Of a DNA stretch of 64,000 nucleotides, positions 6,500 to 15,852 are shown piece after piece. The stretch lies in the NCBI RefSeq assembly GCF_034541975.1, contig NZ_JAVYJM010000001.1. One strand, given 5' to 3'. Every line of letters starts with the position of its first letter. Positions within the stretch are counted from its first letter, which is position 1. Made by a program: the position numbers and the translations under genes. A model generated the notes under the pieces. It did not search any database and was not told the origin of the DNA. It saw only the letters and a program-made list of their open reading frames with translations. This stretch comes from Dermacoccus abyssi (GTDB lineage Bacteria > Actinomycetota > Actinomycetes > Actinomycetales > Dermatophilaceae).

Positions 6500-8181
6500 C
6501 AGTTCCGGAAGGGACGATCCGCGAGGAGGTGCTCCGTCAGAAGCGGGGAGGGCACGAGGTGCTGCTCGCCGGTCTCGAAGTACATCTCCGCGAGGACACC
6601 GTGCACGTCGTCCGGGCCCGCCTCGTCGAGCAGCTCGAAGAGCCCCTGCGGGTAACCGCAACCGGCCTTCATCGCCGTCTCGATGTCCTCGACCGTGGCG
6701 TAGCCGGAGTCGAGCATCTTCGCGGCGTCGTTGAGGTGCGGATAGAGCAGCGCGTCGACGACGAGGCCTGCACGGTCCTTACCGACGACGGGCGTCCAGC
6801 CGGCCGCAGCGGCGAGCGAACGCACGGTCTCGACGGCGTCAGGGCTGATGGCGACCGAACGGCCGATCTCGAGCACCTGACCGGCCTTCTGCTTCTCGTG
6901 CAGGACGACGGGCACGACGGTGGCGTCGATCGTCGGGTCGCCCGTGGACGCGGTCTCGACGGATCCCTCGCCGAGCGCAGCGATGACGCCTGCGTCACCG
7001 ATGGCGTCCCGCACAGCGCGCAGCACCGGCTTCGCCCCGATCTCGAGGCCGCTCTCGACGTCGCCGTGCGAGGCGTCGTCTCCACCGCAGCATCCGCCGC
7101 CGCAGCAGTCGCCGTCGAGCTCGACCGCGTCAACGGCGAGCGTGACGGCCACGCCCTTGAGCGAGGCTGCGTCGTCCGCCGAGACAACACGGACGACCTC
7201 GACGCCGGCGTCGCTCAGCTCCGAGCCGAGGGCGTCTACGAGGTCCCCCTCGCCGACGAGACCGACCTTGCCTTCGAGGGGCTTGGCGGGTGCCGTCGTG
7301 GCAGCGTCGTCGACCACCGTGCCGGAACCGACACCGTCGTAGGTGTAGAAGCCGTGACCGCTCTTGCGGCCGAGCCGCCCGGCCGTCACGAGCTGACGCA
7401 GGATCGACGGCGAGGCGACGCTGGGGTCACCCGTGGCGTTGTAGAGCACGCCGCACACCTCGTGGATGACGTCGAGACCGACGAGGTCGCACAGCGTGAG
7501 CGGGCCCATCGGCAGACCGACGCCCGCAGCCATGGCTGCGTCGATGTCGGAGCGTGACGCGAGGCCGGACTCGTAGGCGCGGATGGAGCGCGCGAGGTAG
7601 GAGACGAGCAGGGCGTTGGCGACGAAGCCGGCTCGGTCGCCCACGACGACGGGCTTCTTGCCGAGGCGCTCGGCCAACTCACGGACCTGCTGGACGAGCG
7701 ACTCGTCGCTCATGACGGAACGGATGACCTCGACGAGCGGCTGAACCGGCGCCGGGTTGAAGAAGTGCATACCGATGACCCGCGACGGCACCTTCGTGGC
7801 CCGCGCGATCTCGGTGATCGACAGCGACGAGGTGTTCGTCGCGAGCACGCAGTCCTCCCGGACGATGCCGTCGAGCGTCGTGAAGATCGATTCCTTGATC
7901 TCGAGACGCTCCGGAACCGCCTCGATGACGAGGTCGGCGTCCTTCATGGCGGCGAGGTCGTCGCCGAACGAGACGCGGCCGACGATCTCGTCGCGCGCCG
8001 CCTCGTCGAGCTTGCCCTTGGTCACCGCACGACCGAGCGACTTCTCGAGGAAGCCCTTGCCGCGCTCGGCCAACTCGGCCGAACCGTCGACGGCGATGAC
8101 GCTCAAACCGGCCTTCGCAAAGACCTCGACGATGCCCGCACCCATCGTGCCGAGCCCGATGACACCCACTGTGTTGATCAT
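6499..8181 (-). CDS. 3-hydroxyacyl-CoA dehydrogenase (double C-terminal domain)
   Basis: Protein of 560 aa. Residues 1-185 are the NAD-binding domain (GVIGLGTMGAG), with the catalytic His in MHFFNPAP (H139) and a partner Glu (E151). Residues 186-285 are the first C-terminal domain (GFVANALL, GPLTLCDLVGLD). A degenerate second Rossmann-like segment spans about 300-460, and a second C-terminal domain follows at 465-560 (KDRAGLVVDALL, GCGYPQGLFELLDE). It oxidises or forms 3-hydroxyacyl-CoA in fatty-acid beta-oxidation or acetoacetyl-CoA reduction. A Cys-Gly patch at 359-365 (CCGGGCC) is unusual. ATG 8181 is chosen because the NAD fold begins four residues later. Confidence 0.9.
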   Translation of the reverse strand: MINTVGVIGLGTMGAGIVEVFAKAGLSVIAVDGSAELAERGKGFLEKSLGRAVTKGKLDEAARDEIVGRVSFGDDLAAMKDADLVIEAVPERLEIKESIFTTLDGIVREDCVLATNTSSLSITEIARATKVPSRVIGMHFFNPAPVQPLVEVIRSVMSDESLVQQVRELAERLGKKPVVVGDRAGFVANALLVSYLARSIRAYESGLASRSDIDAAMAAGVGLPMGPLTLCDLVGLDVIHEVCGVLYNATGDPSVASPSILRQLVTAGRLGRKSGHGFYTYDGVGSGTVVDDAATTAPAKPLEGKVGLVGEGDLVDALGSELSDAGVEVVRVVSADDAASLKGVAVTLAVDAVELDGDCCGGGCCGGDDASHGDVESGLEIGAKPVLRAVRDAIGDAGVIAALGEGSVETASTGDPTIDATVVPVVLHEKQKAGQVLEIGRSVAISPDAVETVRSLAAAAGWTPVVGKDRAGLVVDALLYPHLNDAAKMLDSGYATVEDIETAMKAGCGYPQGLFELLDEAGPDDVHGVLAEMYFETGEQHLVPSPLLTEHLLADRPFRN

Positions 8182-8258
8182 GGTCGCCAGTCTTTCAGAT
8201 GTGTCGGCGCCACGGGCCGAGGCTCCCGATGCTGCGAGGAAGGTGACACAGTCAGCGC

Positions 8259-9074
8259 ATGCTCCTCGGACTCCTCGGCGCCCTGCTCGCCGCGCTGGCG
8301 TACGGAAGCGCCACGATCCTCCAGGCACTCGGCGTGCGTGGACTCCGGGCGGCCCCGGCCGGCAGCACCCTCCTGCAGCGGGCGCGAGCCGGGTGGTTGT
8401 ACGCCGCGGGCCTGGGACTCGACGTCGTGGCGTTCGCCGCCTCCGTGGGCGCGCTGCGCGCGCTCCCCCTCTTTCTCGTCCAGTCGGTCATTGCATCGTC
8501 GGTCGCCGTGACGGCGGTCCTGGCCGTCATCGTGCTGGGCGCCAAACTGACGCGGCGTGAGGTCGCCGCTCTGGCGGTGGTCGCCCTCGGGCTCGTCTGC
8601 CTGGCCGCCACCGCCCGGGACACGCCGCCGCACGATCCGCCGTCGTGGCTGGCGCCGGCCCTCGTCGCCGTGGCCGTCCTGCTTGCCGCCGTCGGGGTCC
8701 TTGCGGCGCGTCGTCGCGCCAGCTCCGTGCTGGCTGTGGTCGCGGGGCTCGGGTACGGCGGTCTCGCCGTCGGCGCCCGTATCCTGCCGTGGAACGGCAG
8801 CCTGGGCGACGCCCTCGCGACCTGGGCACTGTGGGCGCTCGTTCTGCACGCCGTCATCGCGACCGTTGCCTACGGGTTTGCCCTCGACGCCGGCGAAACG
8901 ACGTCCGTCGCGGCCATCACCTTCGCCCTGGAAACGGTGGCACCATCCCTCGTCGGACTCGCCCTCCTCGGCGACGGGGTGCGGCCGAACACGCAGGTCC
9001 TGGCCGTCGCGGGCTTCGTCCTCACCCTCGGTGCCTGTATCGCCCTGGTCGGACGCAGCGAGGCGGAAGCGTAG
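8259..9074 (+). CDS. EamA/DMT-like multispanning membrane protein
   Basis: Protein of 271 aa with about nine hydrophobic helices arranged as two similar halves, resembling the drug/metabolite transporter superfamily in its actinobacterial small form. Cues are MLLGLLGALLAALAYGSAT at the N-terminus, ALRALPLFLVQSVIASSVAV in the first half and SVAAITFALETVAPSLVGLA in the second. Loops are short. The substrate is unknown. It diverges from the dehydrogenase gene with 77 bp between them. Confidence 0.75.
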   Translation: MLLGLLGALLAALAYGSATILQALGVRGLRAAPAGSTLLQRARAGWLYAAGLGLDVVAFAASVGALRALPLFLVQSVIASSVAVTAVLAVIVLGAKLTRREVAALAVVALGLVCLAATARDTPPHDPPSWLAPALVAVAVLLAAVGVLAARRRASSVLAVVAGLGYGGLAVGARILPWNGSLGDALATWALWALVLHAVIATVAYGFALDAGETTSVAAITFALETVAPSLVGLALLGDGVRPNTQVLAVAGFVLTLGACIALVGRSEAEA

Positions 9075-9085
9075 GCTTACTCCTC

Positions 9086-9781
9086 GTGCGAATCGTGATT
9101 GCCGACTGCAGCGTCGACTACGAGGGCCGCCTGCAGGCCCACCTCCCCCTGGCCAAGCGGCTTCTCATGGTCAAGGCCGACGGCTCCGTGCTCGTGCACT
9201 CCGACGGAGGCTCGTACAAGCCCCTCAACTGGATGGCCCCGCCGTGCGCCATGGCCGAGATCGAGCCCGACGAGGTCGAGACGGTAGAGGGCGTCAGCTC
9301 CGTGTGGCTCGTGCAGCACGCCAAGTCCGACGATCGACTGCGGATCAAGCTGTACGACATCCACCACGACAGCGCCCACGAACTCGGCGTCGACCCTGGC
9401 CTTGTCAAGGACGGTGTGGAGGCGCAGCTGCAGAAGCTGCTCGCTCAACACATCGAGACCCTCGGTTCGGGCTACACGCTCATGCGCCGCGAGTACATGA
9501 CGGCCATCGGACCCGTCGACATCATGTGCAAGGACTCCACCGGGGCCACGGTGGCCGTGGAACTCAAGCGGCACGGCACGATCGAAGGCGTCGAACAGCT
9601 GACGCGCTATCTCGAACTGCTCAACCGCGACCCGCACCTCGCCCCCGTGTCGGGTGTCTTCGCTGCCCAGACGATCAAGCCCCAGGCCCGAACGCTCGCC
9701 GCAGACCGCGGCATCCGCTGCGTCGTGCTCGACTACGACGCCCTCAAGGGAATCGACGACTCCGAGACACGCCTGTTCTGA
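9086..9781 (+). CDS. nucS: endonuclease NucS
   Basis: Protein of 231 aa from a GTG start, giving VRIVIADCSVDYEGRLQAHL like other actinobacterial NucS proteins. The N-terminal half is the DNA-binding beta-sandwich (VKADGSVLVHSDGG, YKPLNWM). The C-terminal half is a RecB-type nuclease with GPVDIMCKD, VAVELKRHG and QLTRYLELLNRD. NucS cleaves mismatched duplexes together with the beta clamp and provides non-canonical mismatch repair in actinobacteria lacking MutS/MutL. Length and motifs are complete. Confidence 0.95.
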   Translation: MRIVIADCSVDYEGRLQAHLPLAKRLLMVKADGSVLVHSDGGSYKPLNWMAPPCAMAEIEPDEVETVEGVSSVWLVQHAKSDDRLRIKLYDIHHDSAHELGVDPGLVKDGVEAQLQKLLAQHIETLGSGYTLMRREYMTAIGPVDIMCKDSTGATVAVELKRHGTIEGVEQLTRYLELLNRDPHLAPVSGVFAAQTIKPQARTLAADRGIRCVVLDYDALKGIDDSETRLF

Positions 9782-9791
9782 GCCGGTTCGC

Positions 9792-10178
9792 TCAGGCGGT
9801 GGCGGCGAGCGGGACGAACTGCGTCAGCTCCCGCTCGACCTCGAGGTGACGGTCGAGCTTCGTCGCACACATCAGGCGGCGCAGGCGCGGCGAGGCATCG
9901 GCCACGACCAGTCGCCGTCCTTCGGCAGCAGCGCGGCGGTGAGCTCCGACGATGACGCCGAGGCCCGTGGCGTCCCACACCTCGGCCTCCGAGAGGTGAA
10001 CGACGAGGTCGCCCTCGCCCGCGCCGATCGCCTGGGTGAGCTCGCTGCGCACCTCACTGCTCGTGCTGGCACAGATCGACCCCACAACACCGAGTTCGGC
10101 CCCGTCGACGATGTGGCGCACCTCGGCGGTGCGCTCGCGCGTACGTGCATCGGTCTTGTCTGCAACCGGCTGGGACAT
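9792..10178 (-). CDS. STAS-domain protein (anti-sigma factor antagonist type)
   Basis: Protein of 128 aa. The STAS fold runs from about 25 to 120. The phosphorylation loop is VWDATGLGVIVGAHRRA, in which SpoIIAA-type proteins have DSSG. The residue aligned with the phosphorylated Ser is Thr, and the one before it is Ala. It probably takes part in a partner-switching circuit with an RsbW-like kinase, but no kinase or sigma gene is adjacent. ATG 10178 has an AAGGGGAA ribosome site. The 230 bp to the next gene contain the shared divergent promoter region. Confidence 0.82.
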   Translation of the reverse strand: MSQPVADKTDARTRERTAEVRHIVDGAELGVVGSICASTSSEVRSELTQAIGAGEGDLVVHLSEAEVWDATGLGVIVGAHRRAAAEGRRLVVADASPRLRRLMCATKLDRHLEVERELTQFVPLAATA

Positions 10179-10408
10179 GTCGTTCCCCTTCGTGCGTTCA
10201 GGACGTGCTCGGGGCGGCGGCGGGCGCCGCTTTGCGTCGCTTACCTCTACTCTGACGCGCGACCCCCACGTGAGGTTCGCCCATTTCGGTAACGAACACA
10301 TAACGACTGCCAAAGGGCTGTAACGCGCCGCTCTCACGCCCAGCTGACGGCGGGGACGGCCACACGCCTGCGCCGACACGGCGGCCCTTCGTCTGGCAGG
10401 GTGAAGCC

Positions 10409-11050
10409 ATGGTCGTACTCAGCACCATCTACACCCGCACCGGCGACGACGGTTCCACCGGCCTCGGCGATTTCTCGCGCACCTCGAAGAACGATCCGAG
10501 GCTCGCGGCCTACGCCGACACCGATGAGGCAGGCGCCACCATCGGCCTCGCGCTCACCTGCGCCCCGGACCTTCCCGACGCCCTGCGCCCCGTCCTCCTG
10601 CGTATCCAGAACGACCTCTTCGACGTCGGAGCCGATCTCTCGACGCCTCTGGTCGAGTCACCGGCGCACCCACCGCTTCGCGTGCGCGAGGAGTGGATCG
10701 ACGAGTTGGAGCAACAGTGCGACGAGTTCGGCGCCGAGCTACCGACGCTGCGCTCCTTCGTCCTCGCAGGTGGGACGCAGGCAGCCGCCTACCTCCACCT
10801 CGCGCGCACCGTCGTCCGGCGTGCGGAGCGGGCAGCCTGGGCTGCCCTCGACGCACACGGGGACAAGCCGGCGCCCGGTGACGGCAAGAGCGCCGAACGC
10901 CCCGGTGGCGTCAACGTCCTCACGGCGAAGTACCTCAATCGGCTGTCGGATGCGCTCTTCGTCTTCGCGCGCTACGCCAACGCCCAGGGCCCTGGGGATG
11001 TGTTGTGGCAGCCCGGCGGTGGCCGCGAAGAGGGCGCTTCCACAACCTGA
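10409..11050 (+). CDS. PduO-type cob(I)alamin adenosyltransferase
   Basis: Protein of 213 aa. The N-terminal ATP-binding motif is IYTRTGDDGSTGLGDFSR; conserved RIQNDLFDVGADLSTP and FVLAGGTQAAAYLHLARTVVRRAER follow, and YLNRLSDALFVFARYAN near the C-terminus carries the cobalamin-site Asn and Asp. It transfers adenosyl from ATP to cob(I)alamin to make coenzyme B12. An insert of about 20 residues near 165-180 (GDKPAPGDGKSAERPGGVN) is slightly longer than usual. A strong terminator follows. Confidence 0.93.
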   Translation: MVVLSTIYTRTGDDGSTGLGDFSRTSKNDPRLAAYADTDEAGATIGLALTCAPDLPDALRPVLLRIQNDLFDVGADLSTPLVESPAHPPLRVREEWIDELEQQCDEFGAELPTLRSFVLAGGTQAAAYLHLARTVVRRAERAAWAALDAHGDKPAPGDGKSAERPGGVNVLTAKYLNRLSDALFVFARYANAQGPGDVLWQPGGGREEGASTT

Positions 11051-11077
11051 CGCCCGCAACGCACACCCGCGCGCGCA

Positions 11078-11113
11078 GGAGGGCCCCCGACACCGATGTG
11101 TCGGGGGCCCTCC
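11078..11113. terminator. Long perfect hairpin after the adenosyltransferase gene
   Basis: GGAGGGCCCCCGACAC pairs perfectly with GTGTCGGGGGCCCTCC around the four-base loop CGAT. No clear T-run follows on either strand. Placed between convergent genes, it probably serves both. Confidence 0.8.
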
Positions 11114-11121
11114 CGTGCGCG

Positions 11122-11165
11122 CCTGACTCAGTAGCCCTGCGAGCCTGACTCAGTAGCCCTGCGAG
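11122..11165. repeat. 22-bp tandem duplication
   Basis: CCTGACTCAGTAGCCCTGCGAG occurs twice in tandem. The second copy contains the stop codon and last residues of the DUF2550 gene; the first lies just beyond it. Confidence 0.85.
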
Positions 11166-11587
11166 CGCAGGCCGGGCGGAGCCGACTCACTCCAGGATCG
11201 CAAGGCCGTGTAGTCGGCCGGCGCCATGGCGATGGAGAAGTGCTCCGCACCGCACTCAATCTCGACGGAGACCGCGTCGCCCGTCATGGCACGCGGCAAC
11301 TCGCTCGACTCCAACGTGTTGCGCGAGCCGAGAACGAACTCGCCACGCTTCCAGATGCGCTCAGGCGTGAACCGCAGAGTCCGGAAAGTGAACCACTCGA
11401 GCCGATCCGGCCGGTAGCGCACCATGCCGGTGCGCCACGAGCCGTTCGGGTAACGGGTGGCCATGACAGCGAGGTTTCCCTCGCGCGAGAGGCTGCGGGT
11501 GCGATACACCATCGCGCCGAGCCCCGCGAGCAACGCAATGACGGCCAGCGCGAGAACGATCTCGCCGACCGTCAGCGCATCAGACAT
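11150..11587 (-). CDS. DUF2550 membrane-anchored protein
   Basis: Protein of 145 aa. One transmembrane helix at about 8-28 (IVLALAVIALLAGLGAMVY) is followed by a compact soluble domain with WRTGMVRYRPDRLEWF and LRFTPERIWKRGEF. This matches the DUF2550 family, which in many actinobacteria sits directly after atpC, as here (14-bp gap). Function is unknown. The stop codon lies in the second copy of a 22-bp tandem repeat. Confidence 0.85.
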   Translation of the reverse strand: MSDALTVGEIVLALAVIALLAGLGAMVYRTRSLSREGNLAVMATRYPNGSWRTGMVRYRPDRLEWFTFRTLRFTPERIWKRGEFVLGSRNTLESSELPRAMTGDAVSVEIECGAEHFSIAMAPADYTALRSWSESAPPGLRSQGY

Positions 11588-11601
11588 CGTGCGTCGTTGC
11601 C

Positions 11602-11871
11602 TCAGGAGGCGTCGGCCATCTCGACGTGCTGCGCGACGACCGTGACGACGTTCTTGTCGACGGAGAGGAAGCCACCGTCGATCTGGACCGTGCGACGCTC
11701 GCCCGAGGTGGGGACGACGACGACGTCGCCCTCGATGAGCACGGAAAGCAGGGGCTGGTGACCGGGCAGGATGCCGATCTCACCTTCGGTGGTGCGGGCG
11801 ATCAGACGGCTCACTTCGCCTTCCCAGACCTCACGGTCGGCGGCGACGAACTTGACGTTCAGGTTGCTCAT
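11602..11871 (-). CDS. atpC: ATP synthase F1 epsilon subunit
   Basis: Protein of 89 aa. The N-terminal beta-sandwich is intact (MSNLNVKFVAADREVWEGE, TEGEIGILPGHQPLLSVL, GGFLSVDKNVVTVVA). The C-terminal two-helix hairpin that gives epsilon its inhibitory function in longer homologues is absent; the chain ends about six residues after the sandwich. Short forms occur in several actinobacteria. It binds the gamma stalk near the c-ring. Unlike the usual order it does not follow atpD directly: a permease gene and a terminator lie between. Confidence 0.93.
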   Translation of the reverse strand: MSNLNVKFVAADREVWEGEVSRLIARTTEGEIGILPGHQPLLSVLIEGDVVVVPTSGERRTVQIDGGFLSVDKNVVTVVAQHVEMADAS

Positions 11872-11935
11872 CAGGGCGATTCCTCTTCGAGTCGGTGAGT
11901 TCCCCCATGATAACCGGGGAAACGTGGGCTTCGTC

Positions 11936-13246
11936 TCAGGCCTTCGGCTCGCGACGTTCGACGTCGTCGGCCTTGGCGAGTGGGTCGGGCACGGCCCCGC
12001 TCGTGCGCGCCGCGAAACGCATGGTGTGGAAGAGGGCGACGGCGGCGAACGTGCCGAGCGCGATGCCGGCGAACGTGAGGTCGCCGACCTTCCAGGTGTA
12101 GTCGGCGATGCCGATGATGAGGGCCACTGCGGCCGTCATGAGATTGACCGGGTTGGCGAAGTCGACCTTGTTCTCCATCCAGATCCGCACGCCGAGCATG
12201 CCGATCATGCCGTAGAGAACGGTGGCCACTCCCCCGAGGACACCCGGCGGAATCGTTGCGATGGCCGCGCCGACCTTGGGACAGAACGACAGGAGCACGG
12301 CCGTGACGGCGGCGACCCAGTAGGCCGCGGTCGAGTAGACCTTCGTCGCGGCCATGACGCCGATGTTCTCGGCATAGGTCGTCGTACCGGAGCCACCACC
12401 GAAACCGGCCAGCGTCGTGGCGAGACCGTCACCCATGAGCGCGCGGCCCGACACGTCGTCGAGGTTGCGGTCCGTCATCTGCGCGACCGACTTCACGTGC
12501 CCGATGTTCTCCGCGACGAGCACGAGCACGACCGGCACGAACAATCCCATGACGCTCAGGTCGAAGGACGGCGAGTGGAAGTCCGGCAGGCCAAGCCAAT
12601 CGGCAGCGCCGAGCGCCTTGAAGTCGACTTCCCCGCGGAAACACGCGACGGCGTAACCCGCCACGACACCCAGCAGAATGCTGAGACGCCCGAGCAGGCC
12701 CATTGCCACCACCGTGACGGCGAGGACGACGAGAAGCGTCACGAGAGCCGTCACCGGCGACTTGATGAAGTTCTGCTTCGCGGCCGGGGCGAGGTTGAGG
12801 CCGATCAGCGCGACGATGGCTCCTGTGACCACAGGCGGCATGAGGGCTCGCAACCAGCCGTCACCCACGACGTGCACGAGCAGACCGACGAGGAACAACG
12901 CCAGACCGGCCATGACGACGCCGCCGAGCGCGGTGGCCATGTCATGCGACTTCGTGGCTGCGGTGAGCGGCGCGATGAAGGCGAACGACGACCCGAGGTA
13001 GCTCGGTACACGACCGGCCGTGAGAAGCAGGAAGAGCATCGTTCCGATGCCCGAGAAGAACAGCGTCGCCGAGGGCGGGAAGCCCGTCAGCAACGGCACG
13101 AGGAACGTGGCGCCGAACATGGCGACGACGTGCTGCATACCGATGCCGATCGTCTTCGGCCACGCGAGCCGCTCGTCCGGCGCCACCACGGCACCGGCCC
13201 GCGTCAGGTCGCCGTCGTGCGGCCGCCACTTGAGCCCGAGATCCAT
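11936..13246 (-). CDS. uracil/xanthine permease (NCS2/UraA family)
   Basis: Protein of 436 aa with 12-14 hydrophobic segments. Signature sequences are WPKTIGIGMQHVVAMFGATF, VAENIGHVKSVAQMTDRNLD and GFGGGSGTTTYAENIGVMAA. The Glu residues in the latter two line the substrate site of UraA. It most likely imports uracil or a related base with protons. ATG 13246 is preferred over GTG 13249 because the AAGGG ribosome site is then seven bases away. Its position between atpD and atpC is unusual. A terminator stands upstream, so it probably has its own promoter or is expressed by readthrough. Confidence 0.93.
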   Translation of the reverse strand: MDLGLKWRPHDGDLTRAGAVVAPDERLAWPKTIGIGMQHVVAMFGATFLVPLLTGFPPSATLFFSGIGTMLFLLLTAGRVPSYLGSSFAFIAPLTAATKSHDMATALGGVVMAGLALFLVGLLVHVVGDGWLRALMPPVVTGAIVALIGLNLAPAAKQNFIKSPVTALVTLLVVLAVTVVAMGLLGRLSILLGVVAGYAVACFRGEVDFKALGAADWLGLPDFHSPSFDLSVMGLFVPVVLVLVAENIGHVKSVAQMTDRNLDDVSGRALMGDGLATTLAGFGGGSGTTTYAENIGVMAATKVYSTAAYWVAAVTAVLLSFCPKVGAAIATIPPGVLGGVATVLYGMIGMLGVRIWMENKVDFANPVNLMTAAVALIIGIADYTWKVGDLTFAGIALGTFAAVALFHTMRFAARTSGAVPDPLAKADDVERREPKA

Positions 13247-13280
13247 CACGTCGCCCTTCGTTCGTTCGTCACATGACGGA

Positions 13281-13312
13281 CAAAGGGCCGGAGGCTTCTC
13301 GCCCCCGGCCCC
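13281..13312 (-). terminator. Terminator after atpD
   Basis: Read on the minus strand, GGGGCCGGGGGC pairs with GCCTCCGGCCC (one mismatch) and is followed by TTTG. It lies 53 bp after the atpD stop and before the permease start, so it can end or attenuate atp transcripts before atpC. Confidence 0.65.
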
Positions 13313-13365
13313 TCGTCCGAATCATCACGGGTTGCCCGACACCTGCGGCGTCCGGCTCACCGAGA

Positions 13366-14826
<1,461 letters not shown>

Positions 14827-14850
14827 GGTGATTCCTTTGCGTTGAGGCGC

Positions 14851-15756
14851 TCAACTGGCGTCCGCGAGGGCGCTGGCGCCACCCACGATTTCGCTGATCT
14901 CTTGCGTGATCTCGGCCTGACGGGCCTGGTTGGCCAGTCGGGTGTAAGTCTTGACGAGTTCCGTGGCGTTGTCCGTCGCGGACTTCATCGCGCGCTGACG
15001 TGCGGCGAGCTCGGAAGCAGCCGACTGCAGCAGCGCGTTGAAGATACGAGCGTTGACGTACCGCGGGAGCAGCGCGTCGAGCACGCCCTCGGGGTTCGGC
15101 TCGAACTCGTACAGCGGCATGGGGCCCTCGGCGTCGTCCGCTTCAGCCTCGCGCTCCTCCACGCCCAGGGGCAGGAGGCGGATGACGCGGGACTGCTGCG
15201 TCACCATGCTCTTGAACTGGGTGTACACGACGTGAAGCTCGTCGACACCGCCCTCGTCCGAACCCTTGATGAAGTCCTCGGTGAGGCGATCACCGATCTC
15301 TTCGGCGTTCTCGAACTTGGGGCTGTCGGTGAAGCCCGTCCACTCGGCCTCGTACGGACGGCGACGGAACTTGTAGTAGCCCACGCCCTTACGTCCGACG
15401 ATGTAGGGAACGACCTCCTTGCCGTCGTTCTCCAGGCGCGTGATGAGCTCCTGGGCTTCCTTCATCGCGTTGACCGAGTACGAGCCGGCGAGGCCGCGGT
15501 CGGCAGTGACGATGAGGACACCCGCGCGCTTGACGTGCTCGCGTTCGGTGGTCAGTGCGTGGTCGATGTCCGACGTGGACGACGCGACCGAGGAGACCGC
15601 TCGCGTCAGGGCGACCGCGTAGGGCGTCGACTTCGCGACGGCCTCACGAGCCTTGACCACGCGCGAGGCAGCGATGAGCTCCATCGCGCGCGTGATCTTC
15701 TTGGTCGCCTGGACGGACCGGATGCGCTGGCGGTAGACCCGCTGCTGCGCTCCCAT
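14851..15756 (-). CDS. atpG: ATP synthase F1 gamma subunit
   Basis: Protein of 301 aa. The conserved N-terminal helix is YRQRIRSVQATKKITRAMEL and the C-terminal helix has SAASELAARQRAMKSATDNA. It is the rotating central shaft. A loop of about 20 residues rich in Glu and Asp (EEREAEADDAEGPMPLYE, near 208-225) resembles the extra gamma loop of actinobacteria. The gap from atpA is 96 bp and holds the ribosome site. Confidence 0.97.
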   Translation of the reverse strand: MGAQQRVYRQRIRSVQATKKITRAMELIAASRVVKAREAVAKSTPYAVALTRAVSSVASSTSDIDHALTTEREHVKRAGVLIVTADRGLAGSYSVNAMKEAQELITRLENDGKEVVPYIVGRKGVGYYKFRRRPYEAEWTGFTDSPKFENAEEIGDRLTEDFIKGSDEGGVDELHVVYTQFKSMVTQQSRVIRLLPLGVEEREAEADDAEGPMPLYEFEPNPEGVLDALLPRYVNARIFNALLQSAASELAARQRAMKSATDNATELVKTYTRLANQARQAEITQEISEIVGGASALADAS

Positions 15757-15852
15757 AGCTTTCCGCCTCTCTGTACTGGTTCTGACGTGGTGGTGGGGAT
15801 GACCTTCGTACCGGCCCCGTGGGAGACCCCGCCGGGGCCGGTACGAGGAGGA

